Shown here piece after piece: positions 1 through 8,776 of a stretch of DNA of 64,000 nucleotides. Under the pieces are notes generated by a model. That model was not told the origin of the DNA. It worked only from the letters and a program-made list of their open reading frames with translations, and ran no database searches. The stretch is from Pseudomonas sp. efr-133-TYG-5 (GTDB lineage Bacteria; Pseudomonadota; Gammaproteobacteria; Pseudomonadales; Pseudomonadaceae), in the NCBI RefSeq assembly GCF_030209175.1, contig NZ_JARVSM010000004.1, positions 682,001-746,000 on the forward strand, given 5' to 3'. Every line of letters starts with the position of its first letter. Position 1 is the stretch's first letter. Both the position numbers and the translations under genes were made by a program.

Positions 1-58
1 CTTTGCGCACGAACGGCGACAGGGGGTTGTGGAACAGGGTCATGCTGGGGGCGGACAT
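1..58 (-). CDS. Glutathione S-transferase family protein, N-terminal fragment
   Basis: Only the first 19 codons are in the window; the gene runs off the left edge. The start reads MSAPSMTLFHNPLSPFVRK, the beta-strand and 'NPxSPxxRK' active-site entry of the thioredoxin-like N-terminal domain of bacterial glutathione S-transferases. Such enzymes conjugate or reduce electrophiles with glutathione in the cytoplasm. The ATG at 58 could be followed by a second in-frame start at residue 6, so the exact start is uncertain. It shares the minus strand with the siderophore genes to its right but is separated from them by about 117 bases in which I see no gene. Confidence 0.6.
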   Translation of the reverse strand, partial: MSAPSMTLFHNPLSPFVRK

Positions 59-175
59 GGGTGAGCCTCGGTGGTCGTCGAAGAGCAGCAGATTAGCCTA
101 ATCGGCACCTGCCCGGCTGGCCCGGCGTTGCAGGCGCCGCAAGGTTGCATGCGAAGCGCCCCGCCAGCACTGAAG

Positions 176-355
176 TCAGCGGCGCTGCAGCAAGCCCCTC
201 AGCGCCAGAATGGCCGGGATGCCGAGGCCGATCCAGCTCAGCGCATCCCACACGCCATCGCCCAGCAACGCGGCAAACAGGCCCGCCGCGCTGAGCAGGG
301 CGAGCACCAGTGGCGTGCTAAAGACTTTCCAGAAGTTCGACTGACGCGGCCTCAT
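176..355 (-). CDS. Small membrane protein coupled to the PepSY gene
   Basis: A 59-residue protein that starts MRPRQSNFWKVFSTPLVLAL and has two hydrophobic segments (about residues 12-30 and 37-52), so it should sit in the inner membrane. Its ATG at 355 overlaps the stop of the PepSY gene in an ATGA arrangement, which points to translational coupling and a shared role. I recall small proteins of this type following PepSY membrane proteins in Pseudomonas iron loci, but I know no assigned function. It could be a stabilising subunit of the PepSY protein. Confidence 0.65.
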   Translation of the reverse strand: MRPRQSNFWKVFSTPLVLALLSAAGLFAALLGDGVWDALSWIGLGIPAILALRGLLQRR

Positions 356-1482
356 GCGCCGGCCTCCCTGATTGACGGCACAGGCTGGGCGGCTTTACGG
401 CGCACCAGCCACAGGTAGACGCCGCTGCCGAGGACGATGATGGTCAGCACGTCGAGGGTGGCCCAGAGGATTTTCATCGGCATGCCGCCGTAGTCGCCGA
501 AGTGCAGCGGCTGCGACATGCCCATGGCGTCCATGTACCACGGCCGTTCGGCCACGGCGGTGACTTGCAGGGTACTGGCGTCGATCAGGACCGGCGTCAG
601 CAGGTGCGAGGTCAGATGGGTGCCGCCCTTCATGAACACCGAGTAGTGGTGTTCGCTGGAAAACCGCGTGCCGGGGAAGGCGATGAAGTCCGGGTTCATC
701 CCCGGGGCGACTTCTGCGGCGATGTCCAGCAGGCGCGTGGCGGGAGCCAGTTGCGTCAGCGGCGGGGCATCGCGGTACGGCGCGACCAGGGCCGTCAGGG
801 CATCGTTGCGCCAGGCCGCGATCAGCAGGTCGGCGCAGGCGCTGATGACCCCGGTGACACCGACCACCAGGGCCCAGGTCAGGGTCACGACGCCGATCAG
901 GTTATGCAGGTCGAGCCAGCGCAGGCGGGTCGATTTGTCGTGACGCACCGTGCCGAACTGCAGGCGGCGCATGAACGGCAGGTACAGCACCGTGCCGGAA
1001 ATGATCGCCAGCACGAACAGCACGCCCATGAACGCCAGCAGCAACTTGCCCGGCAGCCCGGCGAACATGTCGACATGCAGGCGCAGGATGAACAGCATCA
1101 GGCCACCGTTGGCCTGGGGTGTTTCCAGCGCCTCGCCGGTGCGCGCATCGAGCATGAAGGTGTGCGAGGCATTCGGCTCGGTGCCGGCGGTTTTCGCCAT
1201 GATCGTCAGCACCGCATTCGGTTCGTCATCGTCGAAACCGAAATACTGCACGACATCCCCCGGCCGATGCCGTTCGGCGGCCTGCACCAGTTGCGCCAGG
1301 TTCAGGTGCGGGGTGTCCGCCGGCATCTCGCGCAGCTGCGGTGCATCGCCGAGCAGGTGCTCGATCTCGTGATGGAAGATCAGCGGCAGCCCGGTCAAGG
1401 CCAGCAACAGCAAAAACACCGTGCAGACCAGGCTGGTCCAGGTGTGGATGAACGACCAGCGGCGAATTGTTTTACTTTTCAT
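352..1482 (-). CDS. PepSY-associated transmembrane protein (siderophore-locus type)
   Basis: A 376-residue inner-membrane protein with four clear helices (about residues 12-33, 143-170, 195-216 and 338-362) and a large periplasmic loop, the layout of the PepSY_TM / PiuB family. Members lie next to TonB-dependent siderophore receptors, and some are thought to reduce ferric-siderophore or handle iron in the periplasm. Here it follows the fiuA receptor by 74 bases on the same strand and overlaps the next small gene by 4 bases. A hairpin in the gap to fiuA may lower its expression relative to the receptor. The start MKSKTIRRWSFIHTW fits the family. Confidence 0.85.
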   Translation of the reverse strand: MKSKTIRRWSFIHTWTSLVCTVFLLLLALTGLPLIFHHEIEHLLGDAPQLREMPADTPHLNLAQLVQAAERHRPGDVVQYFGFDDDEPNAVLTIMAKTAGTEPNASHTFMLDARTGEALETPQANGGLMLFILRLHVDMFAGLPGKLLLAFMGVLFVLAIISGTVLYLPFMRRLQFGTVRHDKSTRLRWLDLHNLIGVVTLTWALVVGVTGVISACADLLIAAWRNDALTALVAPYRDAPPLTQLAPATRLLDIAAEVAPGMNPDFIAFPGTRFSSEHHYSVFMKGGTHLTSHLLTPVLIDASTLQVTAVAERPWYMDAMGMSQPLHFGDYGGMPMKILWATLDVLTIIVLGSGVYLWLVRRKAAQPVPSIREAGA

Positions 1483-1496
1483 TTCATGACCTTAAA

Positions 1497-1525
1497 AAAC
1501 ACCAAAGCCGTCCACGGGGGACGGC
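1497..1525 (-). terminator. Hairpin between the receptor and the PepSY gene
   Basis: Arms GCCGTCC (1507-1513) and GGACGGC (1519-1525) form a 7-bp stem. On the minus strand it is followed by a T-containing stretch. It looks like a partial terminator that would let some transcription continue from fiuA into the PepSY gene. Confidence 0.45.
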
Positions 1526-1556
1526 CTGGTAACAGGACCTGTTTCAGCTCACGCGC

Positions 1557-3980
1557 CTACCACTTGTAGGTGGCACTGGCGACGACACTGCGCTGGTCGC
1601 CGTAGTAGCAGTTGTAGCTGTCGCAGGTGGAAATGTAATCCTTGTCGAACAGGTTGGTGGCGTTGAGTGCCAGCGACGCGCCCTTGAGGCTGTTGTCCAG
1701 CCGCCCGAGGTCGTAATGCACGGCGGCGTCGAACACGGTGAACGCGTCAGCCTTGCCCAGCCAGGTGTTGGCCTGGTCGCCATAGGTATTGCCGGTGTAG
1801 CGCACGCCCGCGCCGACGCCGAAACCGTCGAGCACGCCGGTGTGCCAGGTGTAGTCCGTCCACAGCGAGGCTTGCTGGTTGGGCATCAGTTGCAGCCGGT
1901 TGCCCTTGAAGTCGCCTTTCTGCACTTCGGATTTGGCCAGGGTGTAGGCGGCGATCACTTTCAGGTTGTCGGTGACGTCCGAGGTGGCTTCCAGCTCCAG
2001 GCCTTTGACCTTCACTTCACCGGTCTGGCTGGTGATCGGGGTGTTGCCGATGGTGGTCGTGACGGCGACGTTTTTCTGGGTCAGGTCATACACGGCCGCG
2101 GTCAGCAGGGTCTTGCTGCCCGGCGGCTGATACTTGATGCCCATTTCCCACTGCTTGCCTTCGGTCGGCTTGAGCGAACCGGTAGCGCTGGCGTCCGCAC
2201 CGGCCGTGGTCTGGAACGACTCGGCGTACGACAGGTAAGGCACGAAACCGGAGTCGAACACATAGCTGATGGCCGCGTTGCCGCTGAAGTGCCTGTCGCG
2301 ATCGGTGTTGGTTGCATCGGTCTTGTTGAACAGGGTGCTGGTGTGGACCCAGTCTTCACGACCGCCGAGGGTCAGGCGCCATTGATCGAGGGCCATCTGA
2401 TCCTGCACGTACAGGCCGGTCTGGTTGATCTTCTGGTTGTAGTCCAGATAGGCGCTGGAGCGATCCGGGCGCACGATCGGTTGCCCGTAGATCGGGTTGT
2501 TGACGTTGGTTTTCAGGCCATCGCCATAGATCGAGAGAAAATTGGCGTTGTTGCGCTGGTGATCCAGGCCCAGCAACAGGGTGTGGCGAACCTCGCCCGT
2601 GGCGAAATCGGCCTGGAAGTTGTTGTCGACGGCGAACTGGCTGATGTCTTCGTCAACCGAGGTGCTGGTACGGCCCACGTTGCCCGCGGCATCGACCGGG
2701 TTGTACGCATAGGCACCGACCGTGAGCGCCTGGAACGACAGGTCGGACTTGGTGTAGCGCAGGTTCTGCCGGAACTGCCAGACATCGTTGAGCCGATGTT
2801 CGAACGCATAGCCCAGCGCGTAGTAGGTGCGGTCGTAGTATTCCCAGTCCGGATCACCCAGGTTCTTGTGATGGGAAATATCCCCCAGCGGCGAACGGAT
2901 CTTGGTCCCCTGGATCGGCAGGAACTGGCTGGTGATGCCGGTATCGTCGCGGGTGAACTGGCTCAGCAGGGTGAATTTCGTGTCGTCGTCGATGTTCCAG
3001 GTCAGGCTCGGCGCGAGGTTGTAGCGCTTGTTTTCGATGTGGTCGATCTGCGTGTCGCTGTCACGCACCACGCCGCTGATGCCGTAGAGGAACTGGCCGG
3101 CGTCGTCGATCCTGCCAGTGCTGGCGAAGTTGATCTGGCGATGGTTGTCGCTGCCGTACTGCAACTGGATGGCGCTGCTGGCCTCGGCGCTGGGACGACG
3201 GCTGACCATGTCCAGCAGGCCGCCCGGCGGGGTCTGGCCATAGACCGACGAGGCCGGGCCGCGCAGCAGGGCGAGGCGGTCGAGGTTCCAGGTTTCCTGT
3301 TTCGGGTTGGCGTACACGCCTTTGGGCAGCGGCAGGCCGTCGAGGAACTGGGTCGGCTCGAAGCCACGCACGCGCAGCCAGTCGGCGCGGGTGTCGCTGC
3401 CGTAACTGCTGGCGGTGATGCCCGGCATGTAGCGCACGGCATCGTCGAGGCTGTGCACGCTGCGGTCGTCCATCTGCTGGCGCGTGGCGACGGAGATCGA
3501 ACGCGGGGCTTCGACCAGCGCGGTGTCGGTCTTGGTGCCGGCAGCGGTACGGGTGGCGGTATAGCCTTCGACCGGGCCCCAGGCGGTTTCCAGGTTTTCC
3601 ACGCCGATCACTGAGGTTTCCGGCAGGGCCATCACGCCTTCCGGCACGGCGACCAGGGTGTAGGTGCCGGCGCTGCTCTGTTCCAGTTGCAGGCCGGTGC
3701 CTTGCAGCGCTGCGCGCAGAGCGCCAGCGGCGTCGTACTGACCGTTGACCGGCGCCGATGTTTTGCCCGCCGCCAGCGCGGGATTGAGCGACAGAGCGAG
3801 GCCGCCCTGGCTGGCGATCTGGTTCAGCGTGGTCGACAGCGGTGCCGCCGGCAGGTTGTAGGCGCGCACGCTGGAGGCCTGTTCCGCGGCGATCAGTTGG
3901 CTGCTGGCCAGCGGGGAGCAGAGGGCGATGGCAACCGCCAGCAAACTGGGGCGCAACAAGGTGTCTAGCGAACGGGACAT
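1557..3980 (-). CDS. fiuA: TonB-dependent ferric-siderophore receptor with STN signalling domain (FiuA-like)
   Basis: An 807-residue outer-membrane transducer. Residues 1-32 are a signal peptide. Residues about 37-115 are the secretin/TonB N-terminal (STN) domain that talks to an anti-sigma factor. The plug follows (about 135-260, with the GPASSVYGQTPPGG element typical of FhuA-type receptors) and then the 22-strand barrel ending in SATYKW, an aromatic C-terminus as outer-membrane insertion requires. It imports a ferric siderophore using TonB energy and reports occupancy to FiuR. The fiuI-fiuR-fiuA order and the neighbouring genes match the ferrichrome locus of P. aeruginosa, so a hydroxamate ligand is likely but not proven. 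Confidence 0.85.
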   Translation of the reverse strand: MSRSLDTLLRPSLLAVAIALCSPLASSQLIAAEQASSVRAYNLPAAPLSTTLNQIASQGGLALSLNPALAAGKTSAPVNGQYDAAGALRAALQGTGLQLEQSSAGTYTLVAVPEGVMALPETSVIGVENLETAWGPVEGYTATRTAAGTKTDTALVEAPRSISVATRQQMDDRSVHSLDDAVRYMPGITASSYGSDTRADWLRVRGFEPTQFLDGLPLPKGVYANPKQETWNLDRLALLRGPASSVYGQTPPGGLLDMVSRRPSAEASSAIQLQYGSDNHRQINFASTGRIDDAGQFLYGISGVVRDSDTQIDHIENKRYNLAPSLTWNIDDDTKFTLLSQFTRDDTGITSQFLPIQGTKIRSPLGDISHHKNLGDPDWEYYDRTYYALGYAFEHRLNDVWQFRQNLRYTKSDLSFQALTVGAYAYNPVDAAGNVGRTSTSVDEDISQFAVDNNFQADFATGEVRHTLLLGLDHQRNNANFLSIYGDGLKTNVNNPIYGQPIVRPDRSSAYLDYNQKINQTGLYVQDQMALDQWRLTLGGREDWVHTSTLFNKTDATNTDRDRHFSGNAAISYVFDSGFVPYLSYAESFQTTAGADASATGSLKPTEGKQWEMGIKYQPPGSKTLLTAAVYDLTQKNVAVTTTIGNTPITSQTGEVKVKGLELEATSDVTDNLKVIAAYTLAKSEVQKGDFKGNRLQLMPNQQASLWTDYTWHTGVLDGFGVGAGVRYTGNTYGDQANTWLGKADAFTVFDAAVHYDLGRLDNSLKGASLALNATNLFDKDYISTCDSYNCYYGDQRSVVASATYKW

Positions 3981-4052
3981 ACAGCGGCTCCTGAATGGAA
4001 ATATTTCTCAATTGCCTGTGTGCCGGACGAGAATTGAAAAGTGATAGGGCGG

Positions 4053-4071
4053 GATGAAAATAATTTCCATC
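4053..4071. promoter_or_regulatory. Candidate Fur box upstream of fiuA
   Basis: The 19 bases GATGAAAATAATTTCCATC are nearly self-complementary and match 12 of 19 positions of the classical Fur box. They lie about 70 bases before the fiuA start, as expected for iron repression of a receptor gene. Confidence 0.5.
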
Positions 4072-4136
4072 CACTGATAAATCAGGCGGGTGAAGTCGTA
4101 GGCAGACTCTTGTTCCCGGGTGATGCCGATGGCGCA

Positions 4137-4198
4137 TTCGCGAGCAGGCTTGCGCCCACACGGAGTGCATTCCCCGTGGGCGCGAGCCTGCTCGCGAA
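4137..4198. repeat. REP doublet (inverted pair)
   Basis: Two facing copies of a Pseudomonas REP unit, with arms TTCGCGAGCAGGCTTGCGCC and its complement around a short spacer. It sits between fiuR and fiuA, so it may attenuate or stabilise transcripts at this gene border. Confidence 0.85.
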
Positions 4199-4223
4199 CG
4201 CGATGGATCGGGCAGCGGCTCAC

Positions 4224-5195
4224 TCAGGGCCTGGTATCAGCCTTCGCCACCGTGACCCAATAGGGCGTGCGCTGTTCGATCTGCACCGGCAGTGTCGGCA
4301 GCAGGGCGTTGAGAGCCTTGTCGGTATCGTGCAGGGGGAAGCTGCCGGTGATTCGCAGGTTGGCGACTTCCGCGGCGACGCCCAGGTGCCCGCGGCGGTA
4401 GCGGCCCAGTTCGTGCACCAGGTCCTCCAGCCGCGCGTTGTCCACCACCAGCATGCCGCGGGTCCAGGCATCGGCGCCGGGTGTGAGGGCGGCGACGCTG
4501 TCGAGGCCGTCATTGCGAATCAACACTTGCTGGCCTTCATGCAGGATCTGCTCGTGGGGATCGGCCTGCGGGTGCGCGGCCACGGCTGACTGCAACACGC
4601 TCAGGCGCGTGCCCTGTTCTTCGCGCTTGACCAGAAACCGCGTGCCCAGCGCCCGCATGCTGCCTTCGCGGGTCTCGACGATGAATGGCCGGGCATCGCC
4701 GTGGCCGGTCTCGACGAGAATTTCGCCTTCCTGCAACACGATCAGCCGTTGCTTGTCATCGAAACGCACATCGACGGCGCTGTGGGTGTTGAGGTTGAGC
4801 AGGGTGCCGTCGGCCAGTCGTACCGTGCGCTGCTCGCCGGTGGCGGTGCGTTGATCGGCGAGCCAGTAGTCCAGCGGCAAATACCGTTCGCTGGCGAACA
4901 GACCCAGACCGATGAGCACCACAATGCTTGCCAGGCCACTGCCCAGCTTGCGCAGCCGCCGGCGAACGCCGCTGCGCGATTGCAGCAGGGCCGTGCGCGC
5001 CGGGCCGGTGGCCACGCTGAAACGCTGGTCGAGCATGCCCAACTGACGCCAGGCCCGCGCGTGCTCTTCGTTGGCGGCATGCCACTTGGCGAACTCCTCG
5101 CGTTCCAGCGGACTGCTGGAATCGAGGGTCAGTTGCCAGGCAATCGCCGCGTCCAGCACGTGGGCCGGTACCGGCCGCGAACTGGCCGGGCTCAT
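4224..5195 (-). CDS. fiuR: FecR-family anti-sigma regulator
   Basis: A 323-residue regulator of cell-surface signalling. The N-terminal cytoplasmic domain (residues about 10-52) carries the conserved DAAIAWQLTLDS and EFAKWHAANEEHARAW elements that bind the sigma factor. One membrane segment follows at about 87-105, then a periplasmic FecR domain (about 110-220) and a C-terminal STN-like domain that contacts the receptor. It should hold FiuI inactive or activate it after a signal from FiuA. Its ATG overlaps the fiuI stop by 4 bases, so the pair is translated together. Confidence 0.9.
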   Translation of the reverse strand: MSPASSRPVPAHVLDAAIAWQLTLDSSSPLEREEFAKWHAANEEHARAWRQLGMLDQRFSVATGPARTALLQSRSGVRRRLRKLGSGLASIVVLIGLGLFASERYLPLDYWLADQRTATGEQRTVRLADGTLLNLNTHSAVDVRFDDKQRLIVLQEGEILVETGHGDARPFIVETREGSMRALGTRFLVKREEQGTRLSVLQSAVAAHPQADPHEQILHEGQQVLIRNDGLDSVAALTPGADAWTRGMLVVDNARLEDLVHELGRYRRGHLGVAAEVANLRITGSFPLHDTDKALNALLPTLPVQIEQRTPYWVTVAKADTRP

Positions 5196-5710
5196 GTCGG
5201 CTCACCGTACAGCGCGATGTAGCACTGGCGAATGCCCTGGGCCAGGTACTGCCGCACCCGCGGCACCGAGACTCCGAGTTGCGCGGCGATCTCGGCATGG
5301 CTGAGGCCGTCGAGGCGGTTATAGAGGAACGCGGCGCGGGCCTTGCTCGACAGCTTGCCGAGCAGGCGGTCGATGGCCTTGAGGTCTTCGAGGATCAGTT
5401 GCTGCTCTTCCACCGATGGTTGCTCACCCTCGGGAATCAGCAGCAACTCGGTGAGGTAGGCCTGTTCCAGCGCGGCGCGGCGGAAGTAATCGAACAACAG
5501 GCCCTTGGCGATCGCCAGCAAAAACGCGCGCGGCTCGCGCGGTGCCGGCAACGCGTCCCGGCCGAGCAGGCGCACGAAGGTGTCCTGGCTCAGATCCTCG
5601 GCACGCTGTGGGCAGGCCACGTTGCGCCGCAGCCACGCCAGCAGCCAACCGCGATGGTCGCGATACATCGCACCGACGAGCTCACTCTGGGGGCTTGGAA
5701 CTGACGACAC
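5192..5710 (-). CDS. fiuI: ECF sigma factor, FecI type
   Basis: A 172-residue extracytoplasmic-function sigma factor. Region 2 is visible at about residues 17-55 (YRDHRGWLLAWLRR, then AEDLSQDTFVRLL) and region 4 at about 130-163 (LSHAEIAAQLGVSVPRVRQY). It should direct RNA polymerase to the fiuA promoter when the siderophore is bound. The start used is a GTG at 5710, because an in-frame stop lies just upstream. An ATG at residue 14 is the alternative. Iron control is likely through a Fur-like site about 35 bases upstream. Confidence 0.9.
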   Translation of the reverse strand: MSSVPSPQSELVGAMYRDHRGWLLAWLRRNVACPQRAEDLSQDTFVRLLGRDALPAPREPRAFLLAIAKGLLFDYFRRAALEQAYLTELLLIPEGEQPSVEEQQLILEDLKAIDRLLGKLSSKARAAFLYNRLDGLSHAEIAAQLGVSVPRVRQYLAQGIRQCYIALYGEPT

Positions 5711-5740
5711 CGGACATCACCGATTGGGAAATGTTAACTA

Positions 5741-5760
5741 ACGAGAATTGTTCGCGATTC
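5741..5760. promoter_or_regulatory. Weak Fur-box candidate upstream of fiuI
   Basis: The stretch CGAGAATTGTTCGCG matches about 8 of 14 informative positions of the TGATAAT-n-ATTATCA core. The AT-rich block GTTAACTAACGAGAATTG around it could supply the promoter. Weak on its own; the position before a FecI-type gene is what makes it credible. Confidence 0.35.
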
Positions 5761-5878
5761 TGGCAGAGGTGGGAATGGTTAGCAATTGGCCATCGGTCGG
5801 GTTTCACCGAGGCACGAGCCATTCAGCCCCCTCCGGGGAGAGGGCTGGGGGGGAGGTGCTATCGCCGTCAGCAAGTGC

Positions 5879-6586
5879 TTAGAAGGATGGCGCCTGCTGC
5901 CGGCGCTTCCACTGGCTCAAGCGCTGCTGCAGATTCAGCGGACTGTGAATCTGCTGCTGCCGCGCCCGACTGAACAGGATCAACGCCAGCTCAGCGGTGG
6001 CCAACGCATCGGCGCTGGCGTTGTGGCGCTCGAATACTTCGAGGCGAAACCAGTCGATCCACTCGTCCAGCCCGGCCTCGCGGATGTTCGCCTGCGGGCA
6101 GAGCAGCGGGGCCATTTCAGCAACGTCGAGAAACACATGCTGCAGCTTGTAGCTCAGGTGCTCCTTCAAGGCGCGTCCGAGCATGTGCTGATCGAACGGC
6201 GCGTGAAACGCCAGCAGCGGGCTGTCGCCGACGAACTCCATGAACTCCAGCAACGCCTCGGCCGGTTCGCTGCCGGCGGCAATCGCACTCGGTCCCAGAC
6301 CGTGGATCAGCACGCTGGGGCTGAGTTTGAGCTGCCGACATTGCAGGGTGCGTTCGAACTGCTGGGCAAAATCGATCGCGCCGTCCTCGATGACCACCGC
6401 ACCGATCGACAGCACGCGGTCCTTGCTCAGGTTCAGTCCGGTGGTTTCCAGGTCGAGCACCACCCAGCGCTGTTCGCGCAGGCTGCAATCACTCAGTTCG
6501 CGCACCGCGGGCAACGTCGCCAGGCGCCGCTGCCACTCATCCGGTATGACCGGGCCGGCCGGACGCAGCCAGGAGAACAGGCTCAT
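5879..6586 (-). CDS. DEDDh 3'-5' exonuclease (DnaQ/PolC-like)
   Basis: A 235-residue nuclease of the DNA polymerase III epsilon superfamily. The three Exo motifs are present: VLDLETTGL (D45, E47), AFHAPFD in the middle and HNASADALATAEL near residue 195, whose His and Asp define the DEDDh subclass. It should remove nucleotides from 3' ends of DNA or RNA with two metal ions. It is not the replicative proofreading subunit, since it lacks a polymerase-binding tail. Its start overlaps the stop of the cNMP/CBS/nucleotidyltransferase gene by 4 bases, and I recall the same pair in other pseudomonads. Confidence 0.85.
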   Translation of the reverse strand: MSLFSWLRPAGPVIPDEWQRRLATLPAVRELSDCSLREQRWVVLDLETTGLNLSKDRVLSIGAVVIEDGAIDFAQQFERTLQCRQLKLSPSVLIHGLGPSAIAAGSEPAEALLEFMEFVGDSPLLAFHAPFDQHMLGRALKEHLSYKLQHVFLDVAEMAPLLCPQANIREAGLDEWIDWFRLEVFERHNASADALATAELALILFSRARQQQIHSPLNLQQRLSQWKRRQQAPSF

Positions 6587-8523
6587 AGCTGATACCGCAG
6601 GGTCAGGCTGCTTTGCAGGCGCTGGGCCTGGCGCAGGGACTCACGCAGGATGCGCCGGTCGAGGTGATTGAGGCTGTCGGGATCGACCCGGTTCGAGTAC
6701 GCCTGGTTCTCCCGGGTCTGGAGCTGGTGCTGCTGCATGCGGGTCTGCTGGATGAAGTGGTAGGCCTCTTCGTACGCTGCGCCGTCCAGCCGGTCGATCA
6801 CTGCTTTGTCGACCAGTTGGCGGAAGCGTTCAAGCGTGTTGTTGGCGTCGATGCCATTGGCCAGCGCCAGCAAGCGGGCGCCATCGACGAAGGGCGTGAG
6901 GCCCTGGGTTTTCAGATCGAGCGTGGCTTTCTCGCCGTTCTTGCGCGCCAGCACGAATTCGCGGAAGCGCCCCACGGGCGGGCGATTGCGCAGGGCGTTC
7001 TCGGCCATCATGCGCTGGAACAGACGGTTGTCGCCGACCTGCTCGAGAATGCCCCGGCGCAATTGCTCGCAACCCTGCTCATCGCCCCAGACGACGCGCA
7101 GGTCGAAATAGATGCTCGAGCCCAGCAGGTTCTCCGGGGTCGCCTCGCGGATGAACGCGGCAAAGCGCCGGGCCCATTCGGCGCGGGACAGGCACAGCTG
7201 CGGATTGCCGGCCATGATGTTGCCTTTGCACAGGGTAAAGCCGCACTGCGCCAGGCTCTGGTTGATCTGCTGGGCCAGCGGCAGCAGTTTGCCGCGAATC
7301 TCCGCCGCATGGGCCGCGTCCCGGGCATCGAACAGAATGCCGTTGTCCTGGTCGGTGTGCAGGGTCTGCTCGCGTCGGCCCTCGCTGCCGAAACACAGCC
7401 AGCTGAACGGCACGCCGGGGTCGCCTTTTTCGGCGAGGGTCAGTTCGATCACGCGGCACACGGTGTGGTCGTTGAGCAGGGTGATGATGTGGGTGATCTG
7501 CGTCGACGAGGCGCCGTGGGCCAGCATGCGCTCGACCAGTTGCCCGATCTCGCCGCGCAGGGTCACCAGTTGCTCGACCCGCTGCGCGCTGCGGATGGTG
7601 CGCGCCAGGTGCACCAGGTCGACCCGTTGCAGCGAGAACAGGTCGCGCTCGGACACCACGCCGCACAGGCGCTGGTCCTTGACCAGGCAGACGTGGGCAA
7701 TGTGCCGTTCGGTCATGGCAATCGCGGCGTCGAAGGCACTGTGATCCGGCGACAGGTAGAACGGTGAAAGGGTCATGTGGCGTTCGATCGGCTCGCTGAA
7801 ATCGCCGACGCCTGCGGCGACTACATGGCGCAGGTCGCGCAGGGTGAAAATGCCCAGCGGCGCCTTGTGCTCATCCACCGCGACGATGCTGCCGACCTGC
7901 TGTTCGTGCATCAGCTTCACCGCTTCGCGCAGTGGCGTGGCCGGGCTGCAGGTCACCGGATGGCGCATCGCCAGCTCGCCCAGGCGGGTGTTCAGCGAAT
8001 ATTGGGTGCCGAGGGTTTCCACGGCTTTCTGCTGGACCTGCTGGTTGACCTGGTCGAGCAGGCTGCTGACCCCGCGCAGGGCGAAATCGCGAAAGGTGTT
8101 GGAAAGCGCGAACAGCTTGATGAACGCCAGTTTGTTCAATTGCAGGCAGAAGGTGTCTTCGCCGGCCAGGTGTTCGGTGCGGGTCGCTCGTTCGCCGAGC
8201 AGCGCGGCGAGGGGAAAGCACTCGCCGGTGGTGATCTCGAAGGTGGTTTCCGTGCCGCCCTTGGCGGTGTGCGGGCGCTCGCCGACCACGCGGCCCTGCT
8301 TGACGATGTAGAAGTGTTCGACCGGCCCGTCGGCGGGTTTGATGATGCTCTCGCCCTGGCCGTAGAAACGCAGCTGGCATTGCTCCACCAGATAGGCCAG
8401 GTGGGCGTGTTCCATCTGATTGAAAGGGGGGAAGCGCTGGAGGAATTGCAAAGTGCCCTGAATGTTCTGCAACACCGCGGTTTTCCCTGCCTGGATGAAG
8501 GCGTCCGCTTTACTCATAACCAT
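6583..8523 (-). CDS. cNMP-binding, CBS-pair and DUF294 nucleotidyltransferase-like protein
   Basis: A 646-residue soluble multidomain protein. Residues about 25-140 are a cyclic-nucleotide-binding fold, about 170-300 a tandem CBS pair (HPVTCSPATPLREAVKLM, then ERHMTLSPFYLSPDHSAFDA), and about 370-500 a nucleotidyltransferase core with FGSEGRREQTLHTDQD, including the GS and DxD-type metal ligands. A helical DUF294 C-terminal domain follows. The architecture suggests a ligand-gated nucleotidyl-transferring enzyme; the substrate is unknown. A second ATG at residue 3 is possible. The exonuclease gene follows with an ATGA overlap. Confidence 0.85.
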   Translation of the reverse strand: MVMSKADAFIQAGKTAVLQNIQGTLQFLQRFPPFNQMEHAHLAYLVEQCQLRFYGQGESIIKPADGPVEHFYIVKQGRVVGERPHTAKGGTETTFEITTGECFPLAALLGERATRTEHLAGEDTFCLQLNKLAFIKLFALSNTFRDFALRGVSSLLDQVNQQVQQKAVETLGTQYSLNTRLGELAMRHPVTCSPATPLREAVKLMHEQQVGSIVAVDEHKAPLGIFTLRDLRHVVAAGVGDFSEPIERHMTLSPFYLSPDHSAFDAAIAMTERHIAHVCLVKDQRLCGVVSERDLFSLQRVDLVHLARTIRSAQRVEQLVTLRGEIGQLVERMLAHGASSTQITHIITLLNDHTVCRVIELTLAEKGDPGVPFSWLCFGSEGRREQTLHTDQDNGILFDARDAAHAAEIRGKLLPLAQQINQSLAQCGFTLCKGNIMAGNPQLCLSRAEWARRFAAFIREATPENLLGSSIYFDLRVVWGDEQGCEQLRRGILEQVGDNRLFQRMMAENALRNRPPVGRFREFVLARKNGEKATLDLKTQGLTPFVDGARLLALANGIDANNTLERFRQLVDKAVIDRLDGAAYEEAYHFIQQTRMQQHQLQTRENQAYSNRVDPDSLNHLDRRILRESLRQAQRLQSSLTLRYQL

Positions 8524-8776
8524 TACCGCAGTCTTTTTCGAATTGTTGTTGTCGGAGCGTTGCCGTCATGGTCGGCTCCATCGCGCGGGGTGCCCATTGG
8601 ACGTAAGTCTAGGATTGGCCTGCCGTTGGGGAGTTTTCGGAGATGCCCTACACAAATGCTCGGAAATTCTGCGGTTCGCCCCTTGGAAAAAAATCCGACG
8701 AAGTGCACATTGAAGCTCTGCTTAGCGATGTCTGACCACTGTGCTAGGGGATTGAATTGAATACGTAGAGAACGCC

